A DNA stretch of 64,000 bases from assembly GCF_037975245.1 (NCBI RefSeq), contig NC_092580.1:27433501-27497500 (forward strand). Direction: 5' to 3'. Positions 53,701 through 62,242 of the stretch are shown here, one piece after another; within the stretch, counting starts at the first letter, position 1; every line of letters begins with the position of its first letter. Made by a program: the position numbers and the translations under genes. The stretch is from Apostichopus japonicus (taxonomy: Eukaryota > Echinodermata > Holothuroidea > Aspidochirotida > Stichopodidae). A model generated the notes under the pieces. The model saw only the letters and a list, made by a program, of their open reading frames with translations, was not told where the DNA came from and searched no databases.

Positions 53701-54977
53701 TCCTTCATCCACCGTGGCCAACAGATTATAGACAAGGGCTGGTCCCCCACCCATCGTGGCCAACAGATTACAGACAAGGGCTGGTCCCCAACAAACCCTG
53801 GCCAACAGATTAGAGAAGTGGGCTAGTCCTTCACCCACCGTGGCCAACAGATTATAGACAAGGGCTGGTCCCCCACCCATCGTGGCAAACAGATTACAGA
53901 CAAGGGCTGGTTCACCACCCACTGAGGCCAACAGATTAGAGAAGTGGGCTAGTCTATCACCCACCCTGGCCAACAGATTAGAGAAGTGGGCTAGTCCTTC
54001 ATCCACCGTGGCCAACAGATTATAGACAAGGGCTGGTCCCCCACCCATCGTGGCCAACAGATTACAGACAAGGGCTGGTTCACCACCCACCGAGGCCAAC
54101 AGATTAGAGAAGTGGGCTAGTCTATCACCCACCCTGGCCAACAGATTAGAGAAGTGGGCTAGTCCTTCACCCACTGTGGCCAACAGATTATAGACAAGGG
54201 CTGGTCCACCACCCACCGTGGCCAACAGATTACAGACAAGGGTTGGTCCCCAACAAACCCTGGCCAACAGATTAGAGAAGTGGGCTAGTCCTTCACCCAC
54301 CGTGGCCAACAGATTATAGACAAGGGCTGGTCCCCCACCCATCGTGGCCAACAGATTACAGACAAGGGCTGGTTCACCACCCACCGTGGCCAACAGATTA
54401 GAGAAGTGGGCTAGTCTATCACCCACCCTGGCCAACAGATTAGAGAAGTGGGCTAGTCCTTCATCCACCGTGGCCAACAGATTATAGACAAGGGCTTGTT
54501 CCCCCACCCACAGTGGCCAACAGATTACAGACAAGGGTTGGTCCCCAACAAACCCTGGCCAACAGATTAGAGAAGTGGGCTAGTCCATCACCCACCGTGG
54601 CCAACAGATTACAGACAAGGGCTGGTCCACCACCCACCGTGGCCAACAGATTAGAGAAGTGGGCTAGTCTATCACCCACCGTGGCCAACAGATTAGAGAC
54701 GTGGGCTAGTCCATCACCCACCGTGGCCAACAGATTAGAGATGAGGGCTGGTCCCCCAGCCACTGTGGCCAACAGATTAGAGACCTGGGCCAGTCCACCA
54801 CAACCTCATTCTGTGAAAGCAGAATATTTATAAAGACAAACACTTCGAGCACTTACGTTTACACTCAAAGACGTCAACAGGCGTAGAGGGTTGCCACTTC
54901 AATGCGTTATAGAACGGTCGACATCTCTCGCAATTGTTGCCTTCTGTATTATGGGTACATTCGCACTTTCCAAAGAC
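20614..54977 (-). CDS. LAMB1: Laminin subunit beta (beta-1/2 type), 26 exons, N-terminal end not in the recognised set
   Basis: Minus-strand exons join in phase to 1,480 residues plus TAG. Order: second half of LE1, LE2-LE5, laminin IV type B (about residues 250-472), LE6-LE13 (about 472-895), coiled coil II, a six-cysteine beta-knob (about 1099-1125), coiled coil I, and a C-terminal cysteine (YRECNRL). The type-B IV domain and beta-knob are specific to beta chains. Known of the family: secreted basement-membrane subunit that trimerises with alpha and gamma chains through the coiled coil; the terminal Cys bonds to gamma. Compared with LAMB1 (about 1,790 residues), roughly 280-300 N-terminal residues (signal peptide, LN domain, first half of LE1) are missing. 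They would lie above 54,977. LAMB1 versus LAMB2 cannot be decided; a single ancestral beta-1/2 chain is likely. Confidence 0.94.
21719..21875 (-). CDS. LAMB1: Laminin beta exon: coiled coil I, part 6
   Basis: Encodes [17 protein letters not shown] and [20 protein letters not shown]. Contains an NKT sequon. Acceptor ATGTACAG, donor AAG|GTAAAT. Confidence 0.92.
22238..22328. repeat. 19-bp tandem repeat
   Basis: Five near-perfect copies of CCAATTCTAACATTAATTC in a laminin intron. Confidence 0.9.
22587..22763 (-). CDS. LAMB1: Laminin beta exon: coiled coil I, part 5
   Basis: 59 codons of heptads ([19 protein letters not shown] and following). Phase 0 at both ends. Acceptor ATCGATTCAG, donor CAG|GTAACC. 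Confidence 0.92.
23459..23600 (-). CDS. LAMB1: Laminin beta exon: coiled coil I, part 4
   Basis: Encodes [20 protein letters not shown] and [13 protein letters not shown], close to EALEEAEKAQVAAEKAIKQADEDI of LAMB1. Acceptor TGCGACAG, donor CAG|GTAGGA. Confidence 0.94.
24360..24480 (-). CDS. LAMB1: Laminin beta exon: coiled coil I, part 3
   Basis: Encodes [20 protein letters not shown] and [16 protein letters not shown]. Acceptor TTATCCTAG, donor GAG|GTATTG. Heptads continue. Confidence 0.9.
25143..25374 (-). CDS. LAMB1: Laminin beta exon: coiled coil I, part 2
   Basis: 77 codons, including [14 protein letters not shown] and [12 protein letters not shown], matching NLIKQIRNFLT and DSIEAVANEVL of LAMB1. 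Acceptor TTTCGTAG, donor AAG|GTATTT, which is weak. Confidence 0.92.
25979..26155 (-). CDS. LAMB1: Laminin beta exon: beta-knob and start of coiled coil I
   Basis: Begins [14 protein letters not shown] and continues to six cysteines within about 25 residues, then returns to heptads ([18 protein letters not shown]). The beta-knob is unique to laminin beta chains, so it fixes the chain type. The knob is more compact than the human one, with the same number of cysteines. Confidence 0.94.
27111..27346 (-). CDS. LAMB1: Laminin beta exon: coiled coil domain II, part 3
   Basis: Encodes [20 protein letters not shown] and [20 protein letters not shown]. This is the segment leading up to the beta-knob. 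Acceptor GCCAATCAG, donor GAA|GTAAGA. Confidence 0.92.
27826..28010 (-). CDS. LAMB1: Laminin beta exon: coiled coil domain II, part 2
   Basis: Encodes [17 protein letters not shown] and [20 protein letters not shown], clear heptads. Acceptor CCTTCCCAG, donor ATG|GTAACG, a slightly weak donor. Confidence 0.9.
28590..28770 (-). CDS. LAMB1: Laminin beta exon: coiled coil domain II, part 1
   Basis: Encodes a heptad-rich stretch ([19 protein letters not shown] and following) with an N-glycosylation sequon NLT. Acceptor CTGCCGTAG, donor GAA|GTAAGT (phase 2). Confidence 0.9.
28811..28875 (+). repeat. Dispersed repeat tail, copy 2
   Basis: AATAATAAAT followed by TTAATATAGCGCCAAATACC and CTAAGGTGCTTTACA. 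It resembles the 8,602 copy and a common 3' tail of marine-invertebrate repeats. Confidence 0.4.
30071..30176. repeat. 23-bp tandem repeat
   Basis: Between four and five copies of GTGAGAGTAGAGACAGGGTC plus AGG, ending about 40 bp from the laminin LE13 exon. Confidence 0.85.
30217..30405 (-). CDS. LAMB1: Laminin beta exon: LE13 and entry to coiled coil
   Basis: Encodes [39 protein letters not shown] and then [13 protein letters not shown], where the short arm ends and the coiled coil starts (CHQCFALWDVIIAEL in LAMB1). Donor AAA|GTAAGC. Confidence 0.95.
30425..30448. repeat. (GA)n microsatellite
   Basis: Twelve uninterrupted GA units, about 20 bp from the laminin LE13 exon boundary. Confidence 0.9.
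30647..30746 (-). CDS. LAMB1: Laminin beta exon: second half of LE12
   Basis: Encodes [20 protein letters not shown] and DLFYGDP, matching FTGQCQCMPGFGGRTCSEC. Acceptor TTCTTCCAG, donor AAG|GTAAGT. Confidence 0.95.
31213..31433 (-). CDS. LAMB1: Laminin beta exon: LE11 and start of LE12
   Basis: Encodes [40 protein letters not shown] and [20 protein letters not shown]. Matches LPNVIGQNCDRCAP-W-LASGTGC of LAMB1. Donor TCG|GTAAGT. Confidence 0.95.
32296..32520 (-). CDS. LAMB1: Laminin beta exon: end of LE9, LE10
   Basis: Encodes [40 protein letters not shown] and [17 protein letters not shown]. Acceptor TTTTCCAG, donor CAG|GTAGGA. Confidence 0.94.
32729..32747. repeat. (TA)n microsatellite
   Basis: Nine or ten TA units in a laminin intron. 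Confidence 0.9.
32989..33152 (-). CDS. LAMB1: Laminin beta exon: end of LE8, first part of LE9
   Basis: Encodes [43 protein letters not shown]. Acceptor TTTTTCAG, donor CG|GTATGT. Confidence 0.94.
33264..33702. mobile_element. hAT-like MITE in a laminin intron
   Basis: Inverted ends CAGGGATGTGCCCA and (reversed) CAGGGCTGTGCCCA, flanked by the direct repeat GATGATA (33257-33263 and 33703-33709). It is non-coding and lies in the intron between the LE8/9 exon and the LE7 exon. Confidence 0.65.
34183..34414 (-). CDS. LAMB1: Laminin beta exon: LE7 and first half of LE8
   Basis: Encodes [20 protein letters not shown], then [20 protein letters not shown] and [11 protein letters not shown]. Acceptor GTTTGCAG, donor GAG|GTGAGA (phase 2). 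Confidence 0.95.
34609..34850. mobile_element. Probable hAT-like MITE in a laminin intron
   Basis: Ends CAGGGGTACCCAA and (reversed) CAGGGGTTCTCAA resemble the Charlie-type hAT terminus. Flanks GACAAGAC and GACTAGAG match at 6 of 8 positions, as in an old duplication. Confidence 0.5.
35249..35392 (-). CDS. LAMB1: Laminin beta exon: LE6
   Basis: Encodes [20 protein letters not shown] and [20 protein letters not shown], a complete LE repeat. Acceptor CTCTCCAG, donor TCC|GTGAGT. Confidence 0.95.
35829..36048 (+). mobile_element. TIR element, family copy 1
   Basis: Starts AAAGGTATGCTGTATTGGCC and ends with an imperfect inverted copy (GGCCTATACTGACTACCTT). About 220 bp. A closely related copy lies at 60,590-60,839 in the same orientation. 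It is non-coding, in a laminin intron. Confidence 0.7.
36290..36479 (-). CDS. LAMB1: Laminin beta exon: IV-B domain, last part
   Basis: Encodes [34 protein letters not shown]. Aligns with FQRYRCLE and VCRNIIFSISALLHQGAL-type ends of the IV-B domain. Acceptor CAAACAG, donor GG|GTGAGT (phase 1). Confidence 0.94.
36681..37216. repeat. Purine-rich degenerate tandem repeat in a laminin intron
   Basis: Units like GGTTATAGGGATGGAAGGGG, about 20-24 bp. It fills most of the 36480-37268 intron and is pyrimidine-rich on the laminin transcript. Confidence 0.85.
37269..37386 (-). CDS. LAMB1: Laminin beta exon: IV-B domain, part 4
   Basis: Encodes [20 protein letters not shown] and ILLDS. Matches VCFEKGTNYTVRLEL and LIDSLVLMP of LAMB1. 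Acceptor CTCTTTAG, donor TCG|GTGAGT. The adjacent intron toward lower coordinates is almost all repeat. Confidence 0.93.
37767..37894 (-). CDS. LAMB1: Laminin beta exon: IV-B domain, part 3
   Basis: Encodes [20 protein letters not shown] and IPQDD, matching the conserved [20 protein letters not shown] stretch of laminin beta chains. Acceptor TATTTCAG, donor AAG|GTCAGT (phase 2). Confidence 0.95.
39137..39295 (-). CDS. LAMB1: Laminin beta exon: IV-B domain, part 2
   Basis: 53 codons with [30 protein letters not shown]; these match SWTGAGFVRV and FFIDNIPYSMEYDILIRY of LAMB1. Acceptor CTCCCACAG, donor TTG|GTAAGC. Confidence 0.94.
40043..40267 (-). CDS. LAMB1: Laminin beta exon: end of LE4, LE5, start of IV-B domain
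   Basis: Encodes [34 protein letters not shown] and then [19 protein letters not shown]. The last part matches the entry to the laminin IV type B module. 75 codons, phase 0 at both ends. Confidence 0.94.
41427..42021. repeat. 40-bp minisatellite abutting a laminin splice donor
   Basis: About 15 copies of ACATTTGATGTGTATGGATG plus ACAGAGTATGTTTTACTTAC, some with insertions of about 13 bp. The last unit runs directly into the donor of the exon at 42,022; read on the minus strand most units hold GTAAGTAAAAC. Confidence 0.95.
42022..42131 (-). CDS. LAMB1: Laminin beta exon: first part of LE4
   Basis: Encodes [20 protein letters not shown] and [16 protein letters not shown]. Its donor TAT|GTAAGT sits directly against a 40-bp minisatellite whose units repeat the same donor motif. 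Confidence 0.94.
43165..43344 (-). CDS. LAMB1: Laminin beta exon: LE3
   Basis: Encodes [20 protein letters not shown] and [20 protein letters not shown], the long LE3 repeat. Acceptor ATTTCAG, donor CG|GTAAGG. Confidence 0.95.
44698..45130 (+). mobile_element. tRNA-derived SINE-like element
   Basis: tRNA-like head with a B-box (GGCTCGAGTCC at about 44756-44766), followed by the conserved TTGTGTCCTTGGGCAAGGC block found in many invertebrate SINEs. The right boundary is uncertain; a G-rich run interrupts it near 44,940-44,970. Confidence 0.55.
46548..46810 (+). mobile_element. Composite tRNA-derived SINE-like element
   Basis: Holds two tRNA-like pieces: TAGCTCAATCAGTAGAGC at about 46555-46572, then a fuller one at 46595-46660 with TTAGCTCAGTGG and B-box GGTTCGAGTC, whose GGAGTG/CACTCC ends pair. 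Downstream are short hairpins (GACTTCGGTC; GGCTTTGATAAGCC), like a SINE tail. It is not a functional tRNA: the D-arm is weak and the anticodon loop has eight bases. Confidence 0.5.
47107..47292 (-). CDS. LAMB1: Laminin beta exon: LE2
   Basis: Encodes [33 protein letters not shown] and [18 protein letters not shown], nearly identical in pattern to LE2 of LAMB1. Acceptor TTCCCACAG, donor TTC|GTGAGT. Confidence 0.95.
50063..52001 (-). pseudogene. Frameshifted copy of a transposon-associated zinc-finger gene family, inside a laminin intron
   Basis: Minus strand, N to C: an opening segment with [17 protein letters not shown]; a [10 protein letters not shown] treble-clef-like motif; a splice donor at 51514 (GGAG|GTAAGC) that joins in frame to an acceptor at 50840, giving a QAAERKKDE segment; [40 protein letters not shown]; and a cysteine cluster ending [17 protein letters not shown] and an acidic tail before TGA at 50063. 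I recognise this layout from large uncharacterised families of marine invertebrates and fish that behave like mobile-element genes. At least three frame breaks (near 51,815, 50,800 and 50,390) and a stop in the cysteine cluster make it dead. The kept intron shows it is a DNA-level copy and not a processed retrocopy. Confidence 0.7.
53385..54801. repeat. 42-bp minisatellite, about 34 units
   Basis: Units start GTGGCCAACAGATTA and come in two main kinds, GAGAAGTGGGCTAGT and CAGACAAGGGCTGGT. They follow each other in a partly repeated higher order. Because 42 is a multiple of 3, a frame without stops (53365-54534, minus) runs through it. It lies in the laminin intron just downstream of the LE1 exon. 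Confidence 0.95.
54857..54977 (-). CDS. LAMB1: Laminin beta exon: second half of LE1
   Basis: Encodes [20 protein letters not shown] and [12 protein letters not shown]. It matches the LE1 half that follows the LN domain in LAMB1. Acceptor CGATATAG, donor AAAC|GTAAGT (phase 1). This is the most N-terminal laminin exon recognised in the window. Confidence 0.93.
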
Positions 54978-55805
54978 CTATATCGGACGGACGAGAAATG
55001 AACAAAGTTAGGAAAGAGATAATCTGAGAGGGAAAAGGACTATACAAGCCAGAACATTTCCTTGATGTAAAAAAGAATTTAGCTCCAGGAAAATTGCATT
55101 AAAAGGAGGGAAAAAGGCTAAGATTAGAAAGTCAGAAAGAAAAACAAATTTCCAACAGACACCCCTGAGGCTTGGTACCATAATTGCTTTCTTTTATTTA
55201 AAATATTTCTCTCCTGTTCTTATAAATATTGAAAAGGAAGAGAGCCACAACAATCCAAACTGTAAGCATTATCAATATTGTGCTGTCAAAATAAAAAATC
55301 TCATTTCTTGTTTATAATAATTTAGCTTGTTATGCACACATGTGTAGGTGTGAGATTCAACATGAGGGTTGGAGTTCATCCTCACATATATATTATAATG
55401 ATACCAACTAACTTCCAAGTCGATAAGCTTCTTGAGTTACCCCTGCTTGCAGAGTTATCAGAATTGGAGGGATGGCCTCACTGACCTTTGACCTCCACCT
55501 CAACATATGAATATTGTGCATGATCAACACATGAAAAAGTTAAAATTTTTAAAAAGTTGCTTCTCTGCTTTCAACCTTTGACCAACAACAAAAACAATAA
55601 GAAGATTGTAAGAGTCATGTAAAAGAGGTCCCATCTAGGTTGCTACCAGAGTACAGGTATGTAGGAGGTTGATCCAAGTGCTACTTCTTCTTCAAGCAAT
55701 GCATGAGCTTAAATCGTTTCCAACAGTTTTCCCGATGACCCATGAACTCCACCAAAACAGCTGATCCAAGAACAGAGTAAGAGGGAGCCCCCCACTACAT
55801 TGTAT

Positions 55806-55852
55806 TAAAGTTCAAAGTTCACCCAAAGTTCACCCAAAGTTCACCCAAAGCT
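55806..55852. repeat. 12-bp tandem repeat
   Basis: Three to four copies of AAAGTTCACCC in non-coding DNA upstream of the laminin LE1 exon. Confidence 0.8.
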
Positions 55853-58800
55853 AGGATGCAAATTCATATGTTGACATCTGTTGGGAATATTCTGTGCTCT
55901 TTTTATAAATTTTATCAAACTGACTGCACCAAATTACATCAGCAAGGATGAACAGCAAAGTTTAAAATTTAAAAACAAAACAAGAAGAAACTATTTGCCT
56001 TCATTCCTGACTAGCAAGATATACCCTTTTGCTGGCCGCATGCTATTGTACTTTAGAAGCCACACCCTTGCACTCATGCATTTTAACAATGTTCTTTGTT
56101 TTTTCACAACAATATATTGTAATTTAGCTAACTGCAGGTACCTCAATCTTGTAAGCAGAAACCAAACATGCTAGAATAATTGATTGAAATATACAATTTT
56201 TTTTTTTTTGTTCAGCAAAGTATTAAAAAACAAAAGTTTGTAACACATGACAGTATAATCATAGTAATTAAAGATGGGTGGTAAGCCATCAAATTCAGAG
56301 TAAAAGTGGTTGCAAAAATATCGTGACTGAACAAAAAACATGAAGGCAACTCATTTTGCAAATTTTTAAAGTGAATTTCGAATATAATATATGCAAGAAG
56401 AAAATGAACTGATCAAAACAAACAGGCAACATAAGTATCAACATTAATTGAAAAATCTCAACTTTAATATCCATACTGGAAAATTTTTGGAACGCTTCAC
56501 TCTCTGTGATTAACATTAATAACTAGCAAGGTTATTTTACTTAACATATTTTAGTCTAACAATAGTAAAAAGCCAAAATTTAGGATGAGGAACTGTCCCG
56601 TAGAGATTTTCTCTACATAAAATGATTGGTAAATGCCACACATTCAACAACACCAACTATATTTTATCATCTGCCATTTTGCACGAGTTTGAAGACCTTT
56701 GATATTAGGCAGACTGTAGTTGGCTTCTGTTTAATTTAAAACTCTGTGTCCCTCACAATTTCTGTGTCTATACATTTCTTCTTATAGACCATGCATAGCA
56801 TCCTGTAACTCTGGAACAGCGACACCTTTCGAAATGTCTATCCGTGCCATTCATCTCACCCGATTTGACCATTTAAAGCACCCAAGATGGCTCTCTCTTT
56901 CCTCGTTAACAACCATTTGCGAGGAAAATCAGATGGATTCCGTGGAGGGTCCAGAATTAAAGCAGACACTCAACGGATCGATATGAAAATCTACGAATGT
57001 CACACAGTATAATTTTTCAAGGTAGATACAGTATATCAAATTTGATACCAACCATTTATTTCTCAGAATGAAGGTATAAAAAGATATGAAATGATAAACG
57101 GAAAGCCTTGAATGATGGATGGATGTGACTTTCGGAGTTCATGATCTAATATGAATTTTATACTATATGATAAATAGACACAGCATAAAATGGAGAGCTC
57201 TAGTACTACCACTGTTCAATAGAACTTTGAGATCTCTCTAACTAAGGAGCTTAACACATTGAGAAAATGGGTACTACCATTACTACAAAGAGAGGTAGAA
57301 AATGTGGAAGAAGATCGTAAAAGATGAAGGTAGTTTTCTAAAGTAGAAACTAAATGTTGAAGATATTCAGATCTTTTCTATTAATTTCTACACTCCCTTT
57401 CCTGTGTAATTTTTTCTGATATTATGTTGAATATTAACCTCTGTTCTACAAGTACTATAGAGGAATAATAAACAACCTAAGCTCCCCCCCCCCCCACAGT
57501 ACATGGTATGTATAGTATTTGTGTATATAGTGTTCATGAAGTGTATATATCTCTAATATGGAATATAATCTGTTATTCAAACTGTACTTGTCACTAAACC
57601 AATTACAGGTATGCTCAGATGCTCAACCATGAATACTTCTGTGGACATAGAGGGAGGTGAGGAAGGGGGGGGGTGGTAGAGCGGATTGCCCCACTGACAG
57701 GCAGAATATGACAGAAAATCCCAGTGTATAGTACTGTACATAAATATATAACTTGTATAGTACAAACTACTCAGTAGAGAAATCTTTGACATTGTTTCAA
57801 AATATAACATCGTTTTGTATCTCAGCACCTTTATCTTACCAAAATTCCTCAATGGCAAGGGGACACCTCTCCCTGGATGAGTAACCCTCTCTCCCAATGC
57901 CTTCCCCCCCCCACCGGGTACAAAAATGGTGGTTGTGCCGCTCCGTATTCTCATTTATGCCACTATTCCATACAAATAGCAAATGCAAACGATAGAAATT
58001 ATGTTATTATTGAAGATCACATGTACTTCCAAAGAGGAAATTGTGTTTTATGTTGATGTTAGAGCAGTTACTGTTTTGAAGGATGTGTCAAATTACTTTC
58101 TGCTAGGCTACTAACAGAATAGTAATATGTGTTTATTGTCAACAAGACGTGACCTTAAATACAGAACTTGACCTACTGAAAGATCAATACATAAATTCTT
58201 ACACCAGCAATATGTAACTCCGTAGAATTTCTGAAATTATACAAAATTCATTCATAAAAGACGAGAAATGCCCGCCCTCCCCCCCTTCTCACAAGTATCG
58301 GTTTTTGTGAGAACCATCGGAGGCTAACCACCTGGGAAGGTTTCGTGAACAAAAGAACAAAATGATTTTTAACTCTTATGAACTTAGCATGACAGTGAAT
58401 AATTATGAAGATAAATCCATATTTTGTTGTCGACCCAACAAAAGCAGATCTATACAAGTTGTAAAATTGATGATGATAATGATTCATGGATAGTGGGGCT
58501 TTTTGTATTTCAAAACAAAATAAAACCAACTTGCCGGTGATGTTGAGTATATATATAATGATATGAAATTTTTTGTCTTTACAAAAATGTAACATGTTTT
58601 TAAAGAAAAATGTCTTGGTTAGTTTACAAAGAAAAATCTGTTTTGATATATATTAAAACGATATATAATAGAAATACAAAAATAAACAGGATTGAATCAA
58701 TGTGAATGAAACCGTGAGACACCACTGACCAAGAACGCTTGGTATTTCATTTCTGTGATGAAGATATATATAACGAATCATGATAGAAAAGTGTTATGTA

Positions 58801-60589
58801 TGGTGGAACCCATGGGTGGTATAGGTATCCCTGGGTCACATGATGCTATAGGTATAATCCTGGGTCACAAGATGTACAGGTGGAGTGTAAAAAGTTTATG
58901 CACGGTACTGAAAATATATTTGAAATAGTAACAAACAGATCAAAACTTAATAGAATACATAGATGATATTACATGTAGACAATTAGTACTTAATAATCAA
59001 AAATTTTGTAATGTAAAATAAAACTAATTGGATCATAAATTGAAATTTTTTTAATTTTATTTTTCAGTGCCAAATTTATTGACTTTTCCTCCTTTCTTTG
59101 ACCTGTTGTAGGTTTGAAGAAGGTGGAGCACCACCACGAAACTGATTACGAATTTATAAATAGTCTAAACAAGGCATGTTCTCGAGTCATTTTCTATGAT
59201 GGCCAGCAATAAAAAAAAAAAAATATTAAATAAATTATCACCCATATACTGTTTTAAAGCATATGTGAAAGTTAGATTGGAAAGGTGGGCCATGTTTTCT
59301 TTTCCTTTCTTCGGGACTGGGTTGAAATATTCCACGGCACTGTTTGCACAGAAGCATATTGGGAAGCCCTGGTCTATTATATTTTCCTTTTTTGTTGGTT
59401 TTAATGTTTTATTTAATTTATGCTAACTGGATTAAGGTAATAACACCTAAATGACCCCCCATACAATTTAAACACTACATAATGCCTGCTGCCACCTCAA
59501 TGTTAACTTATCCTTATACTATATACTGTAACATATTATCCTAGCTAGTTAAATCTGTAAACAAACAACGCAGACCCCAAAGAAGGAAATACCTTAACCC
59601 TCCCCCTATCATCCTACGTAATTGATTAACACCGATGTTCCTGTCTATCTCTATTAGTATAAGCATTTTAGAAATAGAAGCTCCTTCCTGCTGAGTGACA
59701 CAAACGGTATGGGAAGCGTGGGAAAGTGAATTCGAGCAAGAAAGAAAAAGGCACATTTGGCACTACGATAATATAGTACAAAATTTGCCTACCTACTGCA
59801 GGTCATTAGGTCTGGACATTGTTTTTGGAATTGCAAATTATATTATTGCTATTTTTGTGGTAAATAATATTTCAGATTGGCAATTGAAATTAAAACACCC
59901 AAACCAGTAGCTTCTGACTTTAACTCTGCAAAGATAAGCAAAATATTGCAGTACATGTAAAATACTGTTATTATATATACTGTACCTCTCCGTATAGCAT
60001 ATAGAATAATTGAATCATTTGTGGCAATTCTCTGGTCTGAGGGTTCCAACGGTTCCTTAACTGGCCAGTGCCAGTTGTTGCCCAACCCCGCCCCCCCTTC
60101 ACCTCACTCCCACAATTTCATGTTTGTTATGAATTGTGCCCACTGGTAAAATGCTCCTTCTTTTCTTCCCGTCACCCAGTCACCCTATATCACCCTTTTA
60201 CACATGATCTGAAACAAGCCACAAATATCCAAAATAGGGACTGTGACTGTATGTGACAAAACTGATATAAACATGTGCCGGTCTCACCCTTCCCCACACC
60301 TATTAAACATGAAGATAAAACTACACAAAAGTATCTATTAAGTCCAACATTACAAATTGATATATTTCCACCATTTTGAATGCCTCTCCGTCATGGCCCC
60401 ACACCCCCCCCACCCCCATTTCCAATGTTAGTCTGCATACAACATACGACACACCTTCCAATTTTTGTAACGTCACTGGATGGCTGGCTTCAAGTACTAT
60501 GCAAAGTAGAACAAAACTGTTTTAAACCAAACAGCTATTCAGTTTCAACTAGACAGTTAATATTCTGAATATTTAGGTCCTCCTTGAAT

Positions 60590-60839
60590 AAAGGTATGCT
60601 GTATTGGCCCCAAATATGCTAGATATTTAAATATGGTCACTGTTGGTCAAAATTCTTGAACGGCTTTTTACTACAACTTTCGAGGAAATTTTCCTCATTG
60701 GGACATTCAGTTATTTTGTGTGTTCCTTTAAAAAAATCTGAGAACAATTTGGAGAGTAAAGACCTCTAGGAAAGTACTTTTTTGAAAACTTCTTGCAATT
60801 ATAGCGTGCTATAATTTGGGACCTATACAGATTACCTTT
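60590..60839 (+). mobile_element. TIR element, family copy 2
   Basis: Same family as 35,829-36,048; about 250 bp with an extra internal segment. Its inverted ends (AAAGGTATGCTGTATTGGCC and reversed AAAGGTAATCTGTATAGGTC) are clearer than in copy 1. Confidence 0.7.
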
Positions 60840-61264
60840 AACCACCTTATGTAAGTAACGTTCTTGTTCATTTGTACATCCCACATTATCTGAAAGTACA
60901 GGTCACTCCTGTTTTAGCCTGCAAGGTGCATGCAATAGGCTGATAACTTCCTGTCATTGTGTGTTTTTTTTTCAGTGTGGGCTTTAAAGGCTGTATTGTG
61001 TGTGACATATTCCCACAATCTAGCAGTTTATATGCTCACTTCCATTTGTACATGTAGGAAGATAGGGCACTAAAATAAAAAAAAATATTGTATGTTGCTA
61101 AAGTCCATCAAAATCAAACCTAGGAGTTGAATCATAAATCCCAAAGGGACTTTATGAAACAATATGAGGTTAATATGTTACACTAAACTTTTGACTGATA
61201 AAATTTGCTATGCAGGACTAAAGATTGAATGACTAGGAGTTGGCAAATTGCTATAACCATATAT

Positions 61265-61705
61265 TTATCTGTTAGAGTTAGGGATATCTCTTAGGTTAGA
61301 GATATCTCTTAGAGTTAGAGGCATATCTCTTAGAGTTAGGGGTATCTCTTAGTTTGTTGGTAATATCTCCTATTGCTATGACCACATGTATCTCTAATAG
61401 TGAGGGGTATCTCTTAGGGATGAGGGATATCTCTTAGGGTTAGAGGTATCTCTTAGAGTTAGGTGTATCTCTTAGAGTTAGAGGTATTTCTTAGTTTGTT
61501 GGTAATAATCTCCTATTGCTATAACCACATGTATCTCTAATAGTGAGGGGTATCTTTTAGGATGAGGGATATCTCTTAGGGTTAGAGGTATCTCTTAGAG
61601 TGAGGGATCTCTTAGACTTCATGGTATCTCTTAGACTTCATGGTATCTCTTTAAGTTAAGAGGTAGTTGTTAGAGTATCTCTTAGAGTTAGAGGTATCTC
61701 TCAGA
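61265..61705. repeat. Degenerate short tandem repeat (about 18 bp)
   Basis: Many irregular copies of TATCTCTTAGAGTTAGGG. A longer block containing TTGTTGGTAATA, TCCTATTGCTAT and ACCACATGTATCTC occurs twice (about 61355 and 61497), which points to larger-scale duplication inside the array. Confidence 0.85.
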
Positions 61706-62242
61706 GTGAGGGGCTATCATTCATGTTGGAGCAAAAAAAAAGAAGACAAAAATCTACAATAAAAAATGAAATAAAATGAATATAATTAAAAGTAATTTTT
61801 TATAGTTCTGATAACTACCAAGTATACTGGTGCTGCTAGTGTAGGTATAATCTCAATTTGGAACAGGTATAGCTCTGCTGTATACAGTATAACATTGATA
61901 TATTTTTTAAGTGTGCACAATATATAAATATATATATACTGCAGTGGCCAATGTGTGCGTAATAAAGAGTGCATTGGGTACGTCATACATTTAGCGGGTG
62001 CTGTAAAGAATATCACTGTTATATTTTGGTAAGTTCATATACTGTAATAAAAAATAATCAAAAAATTTTAGTAAAAAAGTCAAAAATCAAGAATAACAAC
62101 CAACATTTAGGTAGAAAATATCAATCTTCATATTGAGTAATCTTGATACAAAATTTCAATATTTAAACCATATTGGGAACTGATCAATGTAGGCTGTAAG
62201 TGATACAAGCTCAGAAACTAGCCTATCTTTATCCCCTTACCC

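Larger units (their letters stand above)
47293..54856 (-). other. Laminin intron LE1-LE2: contents
   Basis: The largest intron (7.6 kb) holds the dead transposon-associated gene (50063-52001) and the 42-bp minisatellite (53385-54801). About 47,430-49,800 shows AT-rich DNA with TATA-like strings and no recognised gene. Confidence 0.6.
54978..62242. other. Non-coding stretch upstream of laminin LE1
   Basis: AT-rich. No LN-domain exon found on either strand. Holds the TIR element at 60590, the tandem repeat at 61265 and a run of A after a possible retroposon end at about 59,100-59,222. Confidence 0.55.

Noticed and set aside
53365-54534. 389-codon open frame on the minus strand
   Set aside because: It lies wholly within the 42-bp minisatellite, both strands stay open because the unit is a multiple of three, and no family or start context supports it.
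56780-57000. Possible LN-domain exon of laminin on the minus strand
   Set aside because: A GTGAGA donor-like site is present, but all frames are closed by stops and no LN motif appears.
59100-59222. Possible retroposon end with poly(A)
   Set aside because: Only a vague likeness to LINE tails; no coding remnant or target duplication could be shown.
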